Source of the DNA: Chara braunii
Lineage: Eukaryota; Streptophyta; Charophyceae; Charales; Characeae
Direction: 5' to 3'
Length of the DNA: 33,831 nucleotides
Assembly: GCA_003427395.1 (NCBI GenBank)
Contig: BFEA01000067.1
Location: forward strand, 2,469,926-2,503,756
Position 1 is the first letter of the stretch. Each line of letters opens with the position of its first letter. A program made the translations under genes and the position numbers. Below, in pieces: positions 1 through 8,406 of this stretch. The notes beneath the pieces were generated by a model, which saw only the letters and a program-made list of their open reading frames with translations, searched no databases and was not told the DNA's origin.

Positions 1-239
1 GGGGTAAACGGGGGAGGGGTGTCCAAGAGCGGTGGATTTGGGTGTTGTGTTGTGTGGCGTGGGCTCCCCCTCGAATCCAGTTGGACACATTGAGGTGAGG
101 GGGCTACTAGAACTGACTGTCCTGTTGATTGTCGGTGGAATGCAGGTAGCGTTTTCCAATGCCATCGACATTCCTCCATCCACCAAGGCTTCCACATGAG
201 GTTCTGGTTCCCATCTAACTCCGCAATCTTCTGGTCTGG
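1..239. other. Unassigned sequence before LINE copy A
   Basis: No coding frame or repeat that I recognise. It lies beyond the 3' end of the minus-strand LINE copy A and may contain its 3' untranslated tail, but I see no poly(T) run that would mark the end of the element, so the boundary is a guess. Confidence 0.3.
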
Positions 240-411
240 ATCTAGTCAGTCCCGTTCAAAGGTGCTGATGAGTTCAACAATTTTGGTTTGATCAATAGCA
301 GACGTGAGTTTTTTCCTTTAGGCTTCTTCAGACTTTTTGTATGTTGGTTCTTATTGTTTCAACCACGTGTTGTATTGCTTGGATGGGAACAGCAAGCCCG
401 CCAAATTACCA

Positions 412-2024
412 TTAATACTTCCAGCCTTGTGAATTTAAAGAGGTTGGATTGGAAGAGCGACCATGCGGCCGTGGAGGCTGGGGGCTGGTCCACAGAAGTA
501 CCGCCGGGTCCCAGGGCAGGTTGCTATGTGTGAGGTATTTCCATGCTGCCGCCCACCAACGCCAGATCTGGTTTGCCATTTGGCAATCCAACAGGCAATG
601 TTTGAGGTCTACTATTTGTTTTTGGGATGAGACACCACAATAGGAACATAGGGGCGACAAGATGCCTTTTTACTGATGTGGGCATAAGACCGGAGTAGTG
701 GGACCACCTGAAGTTTTGTAGAGTATTTTCTTTCAGTATAGAGTCACGCCGCCACCTGTCTTTTATGATGTTAGTTGTGCCCGTGGTCTTATGGGTCTTC
801 CTATAACACTCTTTGACTGTGTATTTCCAGATCGGCAACGGTGTAGCTCCTCCCCATTGCCACTCTTCGGGATCGAATGGTAGTGAGCAGATTGGGGTAG
901 CGGCTTCATAGGCCCACCAACCATCTTCCTCATTACCCAACACACGTACTTTTACGAGGCCCGACCAAGGCTGTTGTTTGTCCAGGCACTCGTTTCTGGT
1001 CCGACTTGTCATTTTGGCTCCAGCGAGCGTCAAGTCATATGCTTCTAGCACTGTAAGATTGTCAAGGCAGCTGGTTACTCGGTAGAGGGCCCTAGGGACC
1101 GGTAGGGAAGTTGCTGTAATTACCCAATCCCCTTCTTGGATGGTGGGCCCCTGTTTCAGGGCTTTGATCCAAGCAATGGGGATGACTTCCTGCAGTTCCA
1201 GAAGCTTTTCCTTCAAGTTTCAAATGTTTTTGAGGGCTGGTTTAAGTTGATCAACTGTTTTCCACTTACTAGCTCTAATGTCCCAAAGGTCCCCCACTGT
1301 GAAAACACCCCGTTTGATCCATCCCAGCCAATGGGAGTCGTTCTTGATAGAAAAGGTTCGGCCTTGCGAGTTGAGAATGTGAGGATTCTCAAACCAGGGC
1401 TGTCTCCAGACCTCATGCCATCGTGACGGTGGTGGCAGTTATTACTCCATAGTGCAAGGATAGAGGCCCAAAGAGGATCATTTGCTAAGTCCGCCTTCGT
1501 GGCAGTTATATGAGATTCCTCTGCTACCACTTTGGGGGTACTTGGGATAGACCACCCTGAATTTGTGAGCCAAGCCAGGGCGTGGATTGGTCTTTCCTGA
1601 GCTGTGTCAGGGGCTAGACAACGCAGTTGAATGCCAGCCAGTGTGGCCCATGGGATATCGTTACCCATCAACAGTCTAATTATGATTTTGAAGACCAGAA
1701 CTTTGATTTCCCCTTCCGGGTCGATGATTCCCAGACCCCCTTTATCTCTTGGCTGGGCTAGTTGGGCCCATGCTACCCTTTTAATACAAGTCTGCAGTTC
1801 ATGATCATTTCTCCGCAGGTATGCTGCAGTCGCTTGTTTCAGAGCCGATAACTGTTTTGGGGGTAGCATCCAGAATGTTGTCTCTTACCAAATAGTGGAT
1901 TACTGGCCAAGGCCCTTCCCACTAGCGAAGTGTGCAGACTTTTCCATTTGGACATGGCCTGGATCGCTGTTTGGACCAGGCGGTCCGCGTGGTCCGCAGG
2001 CAGGCTGAGGGCTATGAGTCTCAC
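412..2024 (-). pseudogene. LINE A ORF2, connection region and C-terminal zinc knuckle (broken)
   Basis: This is the part of ORF2 downstream of the reverse transcriptase, spread over at least three frames: 2024-1839, 1869-1213, 1216-524 and 660-412. Conserved landmarks shared with copies B and C are WKSLHTSLVGRALA, PPKQLSALK, QPRDKGGLGIIDPE, GPTIQEGDWV and finally CSYC...HCLLDC, a C-x2-C-x12-H-x4-C array of the zf-RVT kind found at the end of many LINE ORF2 proteins, where it is thought to help bind RNA or target DNA. Frameshifts lie near 1840-1870, near 1290-1320 (before the GDLWDI equivalent), and near 650. The downstream end continues in another frame to at least about 360 before similarity to copy B is lost. 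Confidence 0.8.
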
Positions 2025-2026
2025 CC

Positions 2027-3202
2027 CTAGGACCTGTATAACTTCTTTTCTTGGTTTCCAGTTAACTGGGGGGTCATCGAGGGGGGGGCTCTCCCGCTGT
2101 GTGGATCCACCACCCTTCGGTTTTGGCGGGCCCAGTTTACCTTCATGTCTGCAGCGATGGAGAAGAGGTGGATCGTGTCCGCCAAAGCCTGCATACTAGA
2201 GGGAGAAGCTTTAATGAGGACCATGAGGTCGGTTGCAAAAAGGGAGGTAATGGGTATCAGATGCGGTGGTAGTTCCGGTATTTCAATGCGTTGTATTGCG
2301 GGGGTTGCCCTAATGAGGGAGACAAGCGTTTCCATAACAATCACAAAGAGCAACTGTGCTATCAGGTCCCCTTGTCTCACTGATCTTTGCAGTGGGAAAG
2401 GCGCCGAGAGGTGGCCGTTGATCATAATGTTGGTTGTTGCTGAGTGGTATAGGGTGCTGACCCAATGTCTAAATCCTGACCCGAAGTTCATTTTTTGCAG
2501 GCGCAAGTCCAGGAATTGCCAGTCAGCATGATCATACGCTTTTTCAAAGTCCATAAACAGGATCGCCGCATCCTTCTTGCGTTGTCTCACATATTTGATG
2601 ATCTCATTTACCAGGAAGCTGTTATCCTATATGTTTCGTTGTGGCATGAACCCCGTTTGGTCCATATGAATGAGATGACCTATGTGCGGTAGGAGTCTAT
2701 TGCATAGCGCTTTGGCCACCATTTTATAGGGAACGGGGAGCAGTGTGATTGTCCGGTAATTTCGGACCTATGCTCTGTCTCCTTTTTTATATAGAAGCGT
2801 GGTGACACCCTGAGCCATCAAATCCCCGAACCTCCCCTCACTTTGAACTGCTTGGACGTATTCGAGGAGGTCAAGATGGAAGATTTCCCAAAAGTGGGCC
2901 CAAAATACCTTAGGAAAGGAGTCTAGGCCTGATTTTTTTTCATCCTCCATGCCTTGCAGTGCCGCCAATAGTTCGTGAGTTGTAATTGGAGATTCTAGTG
3001 ATGATTTTTGTTGTTGGGATAGTATCGCTGTTAGGTTTTGTAATAGTTCATGCCTTGCATGCCCTAGTGTCTCTTCTCCCCACCGGACATTCTCTGAGGT
3101 AAAGAGGTTCTTGTAGTATTGTGAAGTATAATCGACTATCTCATATGGGTTGGTCGCATCCCTTTGATGTGGATCGAATGGGTGATGTAGGGATGGAACC
3201 AA
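2027..3202 (-). pseudogene. LINE A ORF2, reverse transcriptase domain (broken, catalytic Asp lost)
   Basis: Reverse transcriptase that would copy the element RNA at the nicked target. Reading down the minus strand I see KSGLDSFPKVFW, GVTTLLYKKGD, NYRTITLLPVPYKMVAKAL, motif A (FMDFEKAYDHADW), SVRQGDLIAQLL (motif B, where copies B and C have QGDPI) and motif C as FATDL. The motif C box is normally F/YADD: copy C keeps FADD and copy B has FVDD, so copy A has lost the first catalytic aspartate of the pair. Two in-frame TAG stops separate the upper part (3202-2768) from the lower part (2590-2027) without changing frame. The second follows RNI, where copy B has Q. A frameshift near 2110-2130 scrambles the last 30 or so codons. 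Confidence 0.88.
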
Positions 3203-3573
3203 GTTCTGCCTTGAACTGATCTTGCTTTGTCAAAGAAGGTTAAGGACATGGTGTCTTCTGTGTCCGCCTTTTTTTATCCTCGCTTGAATTCTCCATGTCT
3301 CCGTCTGGTGGTCAAGGTACTCTTGGAGTTGGTCCCTCGCTTGTTGTAGGTTGGTGAAGGTCTGTTGGTCCAACGGGTGGCTAAGCACTTCTAAATCCCA
3401 TTGTTTCAGGGAATGTAGTAGTTTTATATCGTCCTCTTCCTCTCCTTGGCATGCGCTATTGGAAATTTTTTGATTCGTTCTCTTAGGTTAGCAATCCTTT
3501 CATTGAACCAATCCACTAACGAGATATATTTATCCTTCTGTGTGTTCCAGTAAGCCCAGTACTCCTGCACCTC
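3203..3573 (-). pseudogene. LINE A ORF2, linker between endonuclease and RT (decayed)
   Basis: The minus strand still shows WFNERIANLRERIKKFP, matching WFNRGVAQLRETVKKFS of copy B and WFNNGLFFMAKKCNEYS of copy C. Stops and frameshifts interrupt the rest. In copies B and C this linker is rich in charged residues and Gln and looks helical. No catalytic motifs are expected here. Confidence 0.65.
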
Positions 3574-3837
3574 CTAGTTTAGTGACCAGAGCTTCAACAA
3601 TGATGTGTTGAACATATAAATGTTTGGCCCACGTTGGAGATGATGGTTGAATGACAGACCCAAGACGATTCCCCTATGATCGAACGAACGACATGGGCTG
3701 ATGGGTTGTATTTCGGCCACTGCCACCAAGGGAGCCAAGGATTGGGACACAAGAACGAAGTCAATACGTGAGTTGGATAAACCGGCTGCTCCTCTTGAGT
3801 GAAGGCAGGTGAAGGCCTTTTTGGAGGGATGCAGATA
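3574..3837 (-). pseudogene. LINE A ORF2, C-terminal part of APE-type endonuclease
   Basis: Remnant of the AP-endonuclease-like domain that nicks target DNA. Visible motifs are KAFTC, SNSRIDFVL (the S-x-I-D motif) and SFDHRG (the terminal S/DH motif), followed by FNTSLLKLWSLN. The N-terminal catalytic motifs (NVNG, QETH, YAPN, GDFN) are absent because the copy is truncated at about 3837. This segment matches the frame-shifted second half of the copy B endonuclease and was useful for locating that frameshift. Confidence 0.82.
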
Positions 3838-3960
3838 CATGTAAATAATACTGACCATGCGATCACTCACGAGTACTGCTACACAGTGTTAAGGAGAGAG
3901 CTTGTGTGGCAGTTGAGATCTCACGGTCAGTATTATTATTTACATGGATTACCCGAAAAA

Positions 3961-4007
3961 GGACGGAGATTTTTTTTTTTTTTTTTTTTTTTTTTTGGGA
4001 CGGAGAT
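3961..4007 (-). mobile_element. Tail-only retroposon: poly(A) insertion with 10-bp target duplication
   Basis: The ten bases GGACGGAGAT occur at 3961-3970 and again at 3998-4007. Between them lie 26 T and one G (on the minus strand, C followed by A26). The homologous R1 sequence at 15537-15563 (opposite strand) runs through this point without any insertion, so it acts as an empty site. I read this as target-primed reverse transcription that copied little more than the poly(A) tail. Confidence 0.8.
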
Positions 4008-4122
4008 CTTTGTTCCCCTCCTCTCCTTAACACTGGGCATGGTCCTCCCCTTTTTGACATCCTATCCCGTTGCTAATGGGACCATGCCCAGTGTTAAGGA
4101 GAGGAGGGGAACAAAGATCTCC
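4002..4122. repeat. Perfect 44-bp inverted repeat inside R1
   Basis: Arms at 4002-4045 and 4079-4122 are exact reverse complements over 44 bases, with a 33-base loop (4046-4078). The arms contain the R1 core (AGTGTTAAGGAGAGGAGGGG). The perfect match, against scattered differences between R1 copies elsewhere, points to a recent inversion-duplication or arm homogenisation. Confidence 0.95.
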
Positions 4123-4320
4123 TTCCTTTTTAGGATTGAAAAAATTCTGGCGGGAACAAAGATCTCCTTCCTTTGATCCGGCATGCCCAGTGTTAAGGAG
4201 AGGACGAAGGGAACAAAGATCTCCTTCTTTCCTTCTCACGACAGAATTTGGGTCACACTCAACTCAACTGCCACACAAATATTTTTTTATCCTATCCCAT
4301 TGCTAGTGGGACCATGCTCC

Positions 4321-4600
4321 TGTGGAAGGGCCCAGAAGAACTCTCCTCCGACTGAAAAGAAGAAAGTAACCTACAATAAACAGGGAAAGTACGCCTCCCT
4401 CCCACTCACAGTTTCTTACCAACTCACTCGGGTTAAATTCACAAATTTTCAATATCTTTGGGACTGTTTTGGTGGTGGGGAAGCGTTGAAAAACACACCC
4501 TTCGCCCTCAGGCTGAGCTCCTCCCCCTTGTAAATCCAACAAACCTCCAGTGATAAAATAAATAAATAAATTCAACAAGCCTTACCTTAAGAAGCCTGCC
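4321..4600. repeat. Low-information stretch leading into repeat family Z, with (AAAT)n
   Basis: No coding frame that I trust. From about 4553 there is an AAAT microsatellite, then TTCAACAAGCCTTACCTTAAGAAGCCTGC, which begins the short dispersed repeat called Z here. Its counterparts start at 5106 and at about 14370. Confidence 0.5.
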
Positions 4601-4786
4601 TACAGTCTTCCCCCGAATACAACGTACGGTCATTCTAGCTGAATTTGGCGTTCGGTTTAAATTCAGCTACAATGACCGTACGTTGCATTCAGGGGAAGAC
4701 TGTAGCAAGTAGAAGAATCAAATGCACAATCTCTATCTCTATGATAGTATGATCCAACCCCAAAACACCTCTTCCTAAACCCTAAA
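4574..4786 (+). repeat. Repeat family Z, copy 1 (interrupted by a MITE)
   Basis: Matches 14370-14474 on both sides of an inserted MITE. Shared blocks are CTTACCTTA-GAAGCCTG, AAGTAGA-GAATCAAAT, CTATCTCTATGAT, GATCCAACCCCAAAA-CACCTCT and AAACCCTAAA. The copy ends in a TAAA microsatellite. The function is unknown and no ORF is present. Confidence 0.75.
4603..4702. mobile_element. Tc1/mariner (Stowaway)-like MITE, copy 1, TA target duplication
   Basis: A 100-bp snap-back element. The inverted repeat spans 4600-4646 and 4659-4705 with 44 of 47 positions pairing and a 12-base loop, and the element core reads CAGTCTTCCCCCGAATACAA inward. TA flanks both ends (4601-4602, 4703-4704). Removing the element and one TA leaves a 17-base junction that aligns without gaps to the empty site in repeat Z copy 2 (GCCTGACTTGGAAGTAG near 14390). 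That supports both the boundaries and the TA duplication. It has no coding capacity. Confidence 0.85.
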
Positions 4787-4806
4787 TAAATAAATAAATA
4801 AATAAA

Positions 4807-5091
4807 CTAGGCAACCAGCCGGGCCGCCCGGGTCCCGGTGGCCAGCCCGTGCAAGGACCAGGGAAGGTCCCAACAAAAAAAACAAAAAAAACAAAAAACA
4901 AAAAAATTCGAAAACAAACTATGTTATGCAGAAAAATAAACTGATCAACTTTTGCCTCAGGGTCACATCGAAATTCTGCACCAAATTTAGAAAAAAAAAT
5001 AGATTTTAAAAATGTTTTTTTTTTTTTTTTTTTTTTTTAATTGCTTTTGGCCCGGCCGGGCAAGTGACCCCAGGCCNCTCTGGTAGCCTAG
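4807..5091 (+). mobile_element. hAT-like MITE family W, copy 1
   Basis: 285 bp with terminal inverted repeats CTAGGCAACCAG and CTGGTAGCCTAG (11 of 12 pairing). It is inserted in a TAAA microsatellite, so TAAATAAA flanks both ends, consistent with the clear 8-bp duplication of copy 2 but not proof by itself. Internal landmarks are GCCGGGCCGCCCGGGTCC, GGCCAGCCCGTGCAAGGA, ATGTTATGCAGAAAAATAAA, CAGGGTCACATCGAAATTCT and GGCCCGGCCGGGCAAGTGAC. It carries homopolymer tracts (T24 around 5015-5038) and one N (5077). Confidence 0.8.
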
Positions 5092-5123
5092 TAAATAAAT
5101 AAATAAATCCAACAGCCCTTACC

Positions 5124-5265
5124 TTTTTTTTTTTTTTTTTTGGTTGAAAACAAACTCTATCTATTGGTGGGGAGCAACACTTGCTGGAAACCGGGTCCAA
5201 CGTCCCATAGATACAACCATATCCTCACAAATTGGCACAAACTGGGAACCGGGCCCAGCGTCCCA
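5124..5265 (-). mobile_element. SINE-like family V, copy 1
   Basis: On the minus strand the unit runs from GGGACG-TGGACCCG-TTTCCAGCA through TGCTCCCCACCAATAGAT into A18 (T18 at 5124-5141). All three copies in the window have the poly(A) on the same side, which suggests a retroposed short element. The GGAA-CGGG-CCAGCGTCCC block is present twice here, 58 bases apart. I see no convincing Pol III promoter boxes, so a 5'-truncated or non-tRNA origin is possible. Confidence 0.6.
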
Positions 5266-6660
5266 TAATGAGTACGCTTAGAAAACTTCAACAGAAAATT
5301 CATGAAAATGAGACAAGGAACTACTAAAAAAATCTAATTGGCCTAAGGATGGAATTTTGGAAATTGAGATACCGGGGCCATTACCCGGCTTTGGCTCGAA
5401 AAAATTGGAGCTACTTCATACATGTCTAGACAATCTTCATGATTAAGTGCAATTCAGAAACGACTCAGAACCCCCCCATCAATCCACTATACCTCACTCC
5501 GGCAAGACTGACTGCAGCGGAGCCACCATCTCTGTTGCTGCTATGCCATACTCCCATCCTACCAGCTAGCCCCCTCACTGGTAGAACGCGTGGTAACCCA
5601 CCATCCTCTCCCACTCACCTTATCTTCTTTTTGAAAAACCTAAGAACTCTTACCGTCGTTCCAGAAGCATGAGAATACGCCACAGAGGTCCTACGAATAT
5701 TCCAAAAACCTCGAAATCTCACACAAACCCTTCCAACGTTCTCCAAGACTGTCGTCCTCCCTGCCGATCTCTTCTAGGTCTTACACCCCCACTTTCTGCT
5801 GGGTTACAGAGCAACGCGACTCACCCCAGCTCCGACCAGTGTCGTCTCGGCAGCAACCCTTGGTTGTCCCTTGGAAAGCCCACCCCAAAACATCCCCACA
5901 TCTCTCTAACAGACCTCACACTCCTGCATCGCAGGTTACAAGGCAACACCCCAACACCGGTCAGCGTCGTTCTGGCATCGAACAACCGCATATCACTGAG
6001 TATAACAACATTGAAGCCACCTAAGACGAGTTAGTAGGGATCCCAGAGTCCTAAAAAACATTCCTAGGACCACTACGCACCCAACTCTTTTTGGGACATT
6101 CGAAAAACTTATAAAAAAATATAAGGGTGGGGGGGGCCAGACTAAATTTGCCTACTATCCTAGATTCCCCCTTCCAACCGATGGGGCGTCGGTCCAGGTT
6201 TCCAGTCCTCGTACCAGAACTCACTTCATCTCATACCCCCTTCTGCTAGGGTAACAGGGCACCACAACCCTCCCCAGTACCGATCAACCTAGCTCTTACG
6301 GACAGGAAGTGCCTTCCTCCCTCGACAACTCCCTTAGCGGCGAACCCCTAAACAAGTTACAGGGTTAAAACCCTGGCGCCAACTACGTCGGACGATCTGG
6401 TTATGCCTTCCACCATCGACATAACTTCCCAGGCCTCAAGCTCCCCCTGGGTTACAGAGCAGAGGCTCCAGCACCGGCCCGTATCGTCCCAACATCGTCC
6501 TTCTAACCTACTTACCCTAACGAACAACCCTTTCTATTGAGAATCTCCTTTCTACCTTCCTTCCTTCAAATCTAGCTTTCCCCCCCTTCGGCTCACTGTG
6601 TAGCCATCGAAGACACTCCTTCCCTCAAAAAACAAAATCCTAACACACTGCTATAAGCAG
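5266..6660. repeat. Degenerate C-rich repeats, no gene recognised
   Basis: Short open frames (for example 5439-5672 and 5669-6034, plus) show no domain, and overlapping frames are equally open, so I do not call genes. A loose motif, GGTTACAGAGCAAC followed by CCAGYACCGGTCAG and CGTCG, recurs near 5800-5850, 5935-5975, 6248-6292 and 6450-6490, and its second half recurs again near 6690-6705. It looks like an old minisatellite or dispersed repeat. G9 occurs near 6127. Confidence 0.45.
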
Positions 6661-6699
6661 CCACCCCCTTGCCTTCTCTCCCCACCCACCAGTACCGGT

Positions 6700-6825
6700 C
6701 AGTTCGGCTAAGAGACAACAATCCCCCAATACCGCCTAAATCAGTCCGGCTAAGAGACAACAATCCCCCAATACCGCCTAAATCAGTCCGGCTAAGAGAC
6801 AACAATCCCCCAATACCGCCTCCCC
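6700..6825. repeat. 42-bp minisatellite, three units
   Basis: Three tandem units start at 6700, 6742 and 6784. Each is 42 bases and contains CCGGCTAAGAGACAACAATC and CCCCAATACCGCC. The units are nearly identical, the first having TTCGG for TCCGG. The period is a multiple of three, so plus-strand translation gives a 14-residue repeat (SVRLRDNNPPIPPK), but the minus strand is open too and nothing else supports coding. Confidence 0.92.
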
Positions 6826-6998
6826 CCTCCAAGAATAACACCTCCCACCTTGTGAAACCCTCATGGGGGGAGGCTCCAACCCTCAAGGAAGACCCCACAT
6901 ATATACACAGTAAGCCACAATTACACCCCTCAAGACCAGGAAGTTGAGATTAGCAAACAGAGAAGGCCAATCCGAATCAAAATTTACCGCACGGTGTT

Positions 6999-7282
6999 AT
7001 GATTAGCAACCATAGGGTTTTTAAAAACTACAATAGTCTACTTTTCAAGTTAGGCATCGAGGATCAGAATGAGTTTGTATCAGAAATCAAGAAAAAAATC
7101 AAGACAATACGATCAATGATAAGGAAAACTACTGAGTGACAAAATTTACGAGAAATTATACGAAGTTTAGGTTTAGATATCCATAAAGGATTTTCGAATC
7201 AGATTCCCAAACCACAGTTTGAGAAACGTTTAGCAAAGATGTATGGCACGAAAAAGTTTAAGAAAATATTTTTAAGAAACCA

Positions 7283-7288
<6 letters not shown>
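6999..7288 (+). pseudogene. Unknown lysine-rich reading frame with one in-frame stop
   Basis: From an ATG at 6999 a plus-strand frame runs MISNHRVFKNYNSLLFKLGI and onward for 46 codons to a TGA at 7137-7139. It then stays open in the same frame (QNLREIIRSLGLDIHKGF, then KPQFEKRLAKMYGTKKFKK) until an ATT microsatellite at about 7283. The composition is AT-rich and the product basic and helical-looking, unlike the C-rich DNA upstream. Both halves read like ordinary protein, so I favour a decayed exon or captured gene fragment over a chance frame. I recognise no family. Chance openness over 95 codons in AT-rich DNA is possible but less likely. Confidence 0.35.

Positions 7289-7316
<28 letters not shown>
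7283..7316. repeat. (ATT)n microsatellite
   Basis: About 11 ATT units run directly into the T20 tract of SINE-like copy V2. Confidence 0.95.
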
Positions 7317-7475
7317 TTTTTTTTTTTTTTTTTTGGAAGAATAGCCCCTGCGTAAGCCCACTATCCCGACGTTGGTGAGAGAACCGTCAGGATTGAAGGC
7401 TTAACTATCGGGCTGCTCCATCTATTGGTGGGGAGCGGCACCTGCTAGAAATCGGGTCCAGCGTCCCTTTGAACA
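7315..7475 (-). mobile_element. SINE-like family V, copy 2
   Basis: Shares CATCTATTGGTGGGGAGC and AAATCGGGTCCAGCGTCCC (plus-strand reading) with the copies at 5124 and 21626. On the minus strand it ends in A20 (T20 at 7315-7334). About 75 bases lie between core and tail, loosely alignable to copy 3 (A-CCCACT..., GATTGAAGGCT). Confidence 0.65.
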
Positions 7476-8400
7476 TCTTGGAATACAGAGTTTTATTTTT
7501 GTCACTTTTCGTGGGCGTCGANCAACTTTTGCTATACAACCCAAGACCCCATTTTCCCTCAGAGCTGCTAATGATTACCCGTCCCATCATGGAGCACTTC
7601 TTATATTTGTTGGTTTCCCCAGAAAAAAACTGCAGCTCCCTGTTACAAAACTAAACCCTAAACCCCGAACCCTCTCACGAATACAAGTTTTGAACTTTAT
7701 TCGGCCCTTTAATTTAAACCCAGACCCTGTGCATGTTCATTGATATGGGAAATTTCGATCTGGATATGAGGCGTATGCTGTGGATGTCATGCTGGCCTTG
7801 ACTCCACCCATAGTCCTTCGGATATCGTGCTGGCCTTGACTTCACACACAGTCATCCGGACACAACAGCCCATCCGCAGATACTCCACAGACTCATGATT
7901 TGAAAACTTGTAACCAGTGTGTGGACTGTGTGATCTGAGGGTCGTGCAGTGTATCACTTCTCAGCTTATCCTGGGGATCGAGCCGGCCATCACACCATAC
8001 CCAGGTTTCAGCCTATCAGTCCTCAGCATGTCCTCCAACCGCAACAGCCTGCTCCCACCTCTAGCAATCGTGNAGGCGATCACTCCATTGCCTGTCTTTT
8101 AGATGCACCAGCCCATTCCCTTATACTTCAATCAGGCCCTCCCGTTCTTNATTGCGTCGTTTGGCCTCCTGGTTTCTTCTGCCGCTGTCTGTCATCGAGT
8201 TCTTCCTGCAGATGACCATTATTCACAGCTTCTCCAGTCCCCCGTTAGTGAAAGCAGGCGGGCAGGAGCGTGTGACAGAGAGAAAGGCAGGTGGGCTGAG
8301 CAGGGAGGAGGGCGGGTGGGCAGGGCAAGGGGGGCTGGAGGGGTGGCGGGGGAGGAAGAGGGGCATCGACATATTCATCCGGGGAGGAGGACAAAAGAGG
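7476..8400. other. Unassigned stretch with small duplication
   Basis: No gene recognised. Short plus-strand frames between 7917 and 8445 overlap one another in different phases and lack domains. A small tandem duplication occurs at about 7788-7862 (GCTGGCCTTGACT twice). A telomere-like CTAAACCCTAAACCCCGAAC is at 7651. The stretch 8221-8400 is purine-rich and could be the 3' untranslated end of LINE B read from the other strand, but no poly(T) marks its end. Ns occur at 8073 and 8150. Confidence 0.4.
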
Positions 8401-8406
8401 GAGGAA

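Larger units (their letters stand above)
240..3837 (-). mobile_element. LINE copy A (L1/Tx1-like non-LTR retrotransposon), 5'-truncated and dead
   Basis: Read on the minus strand, this stretch gives in order the C-terminal half of an APE-type endonuclease, a helical linker, a reverse transcriptase, a connection region and a C-terminal zinc knuckle. That is the ORF2 order of L1/Tx1-type LINEs. ORF1 and the first half of the endonuclease are missing: recognisable LINE coding starts at about 3837 (YLHPSKKAFTC), and the sequence beyond belongs to the unrelated R1 repeat family. The 5' truncation is typical of incomplete target-primed reverse transcription. The low-coordinate end is set where similarity to copy B fades (NLFKFTRLEVLMVIWRACC near 360-430, matching NLFHITRIELLMLAWRI in copy B). 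Several frameshifts and in-frame stops make it non-functional. Confidence 0.88.
3838..4320. mobile_element. R1 family, rearranged foldback copy (hAT-like MITE)
   Basis: Several pieces of the repeat called R1, in both orientations. A fragment 3838-3870 runs plus, 3889-4045 runs minus and 4059-4315 runs plus. Markers are CATGCCCAGTGTTAAGGAGA, GAACAAAGATCTCC, CAACTGCCACACAA and TATCCTATCCC-TTGCTA-TGGGACCA, all also present in the copy at 15050-15673. The terminal motif TGGTCCCATTAGCA and the 8-bp target duplication of the second copy suggest a hAT-like non-autonomous DNA transposon. No transposase is encoded. The piece at 3838 abuts the truncated end of LINE A. Confidence 0.72.

Noticed and set aside
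6700-6825. CRISPR-like array or a repeat protein gene
   Set aside because: Three contiguous 42-bp units without spacers; both strands open and no flanking gene.
7651-7672. Telomere end
   Set aside because: Only about two and a half TTTAGGG-like units, interstitial and degenerate.
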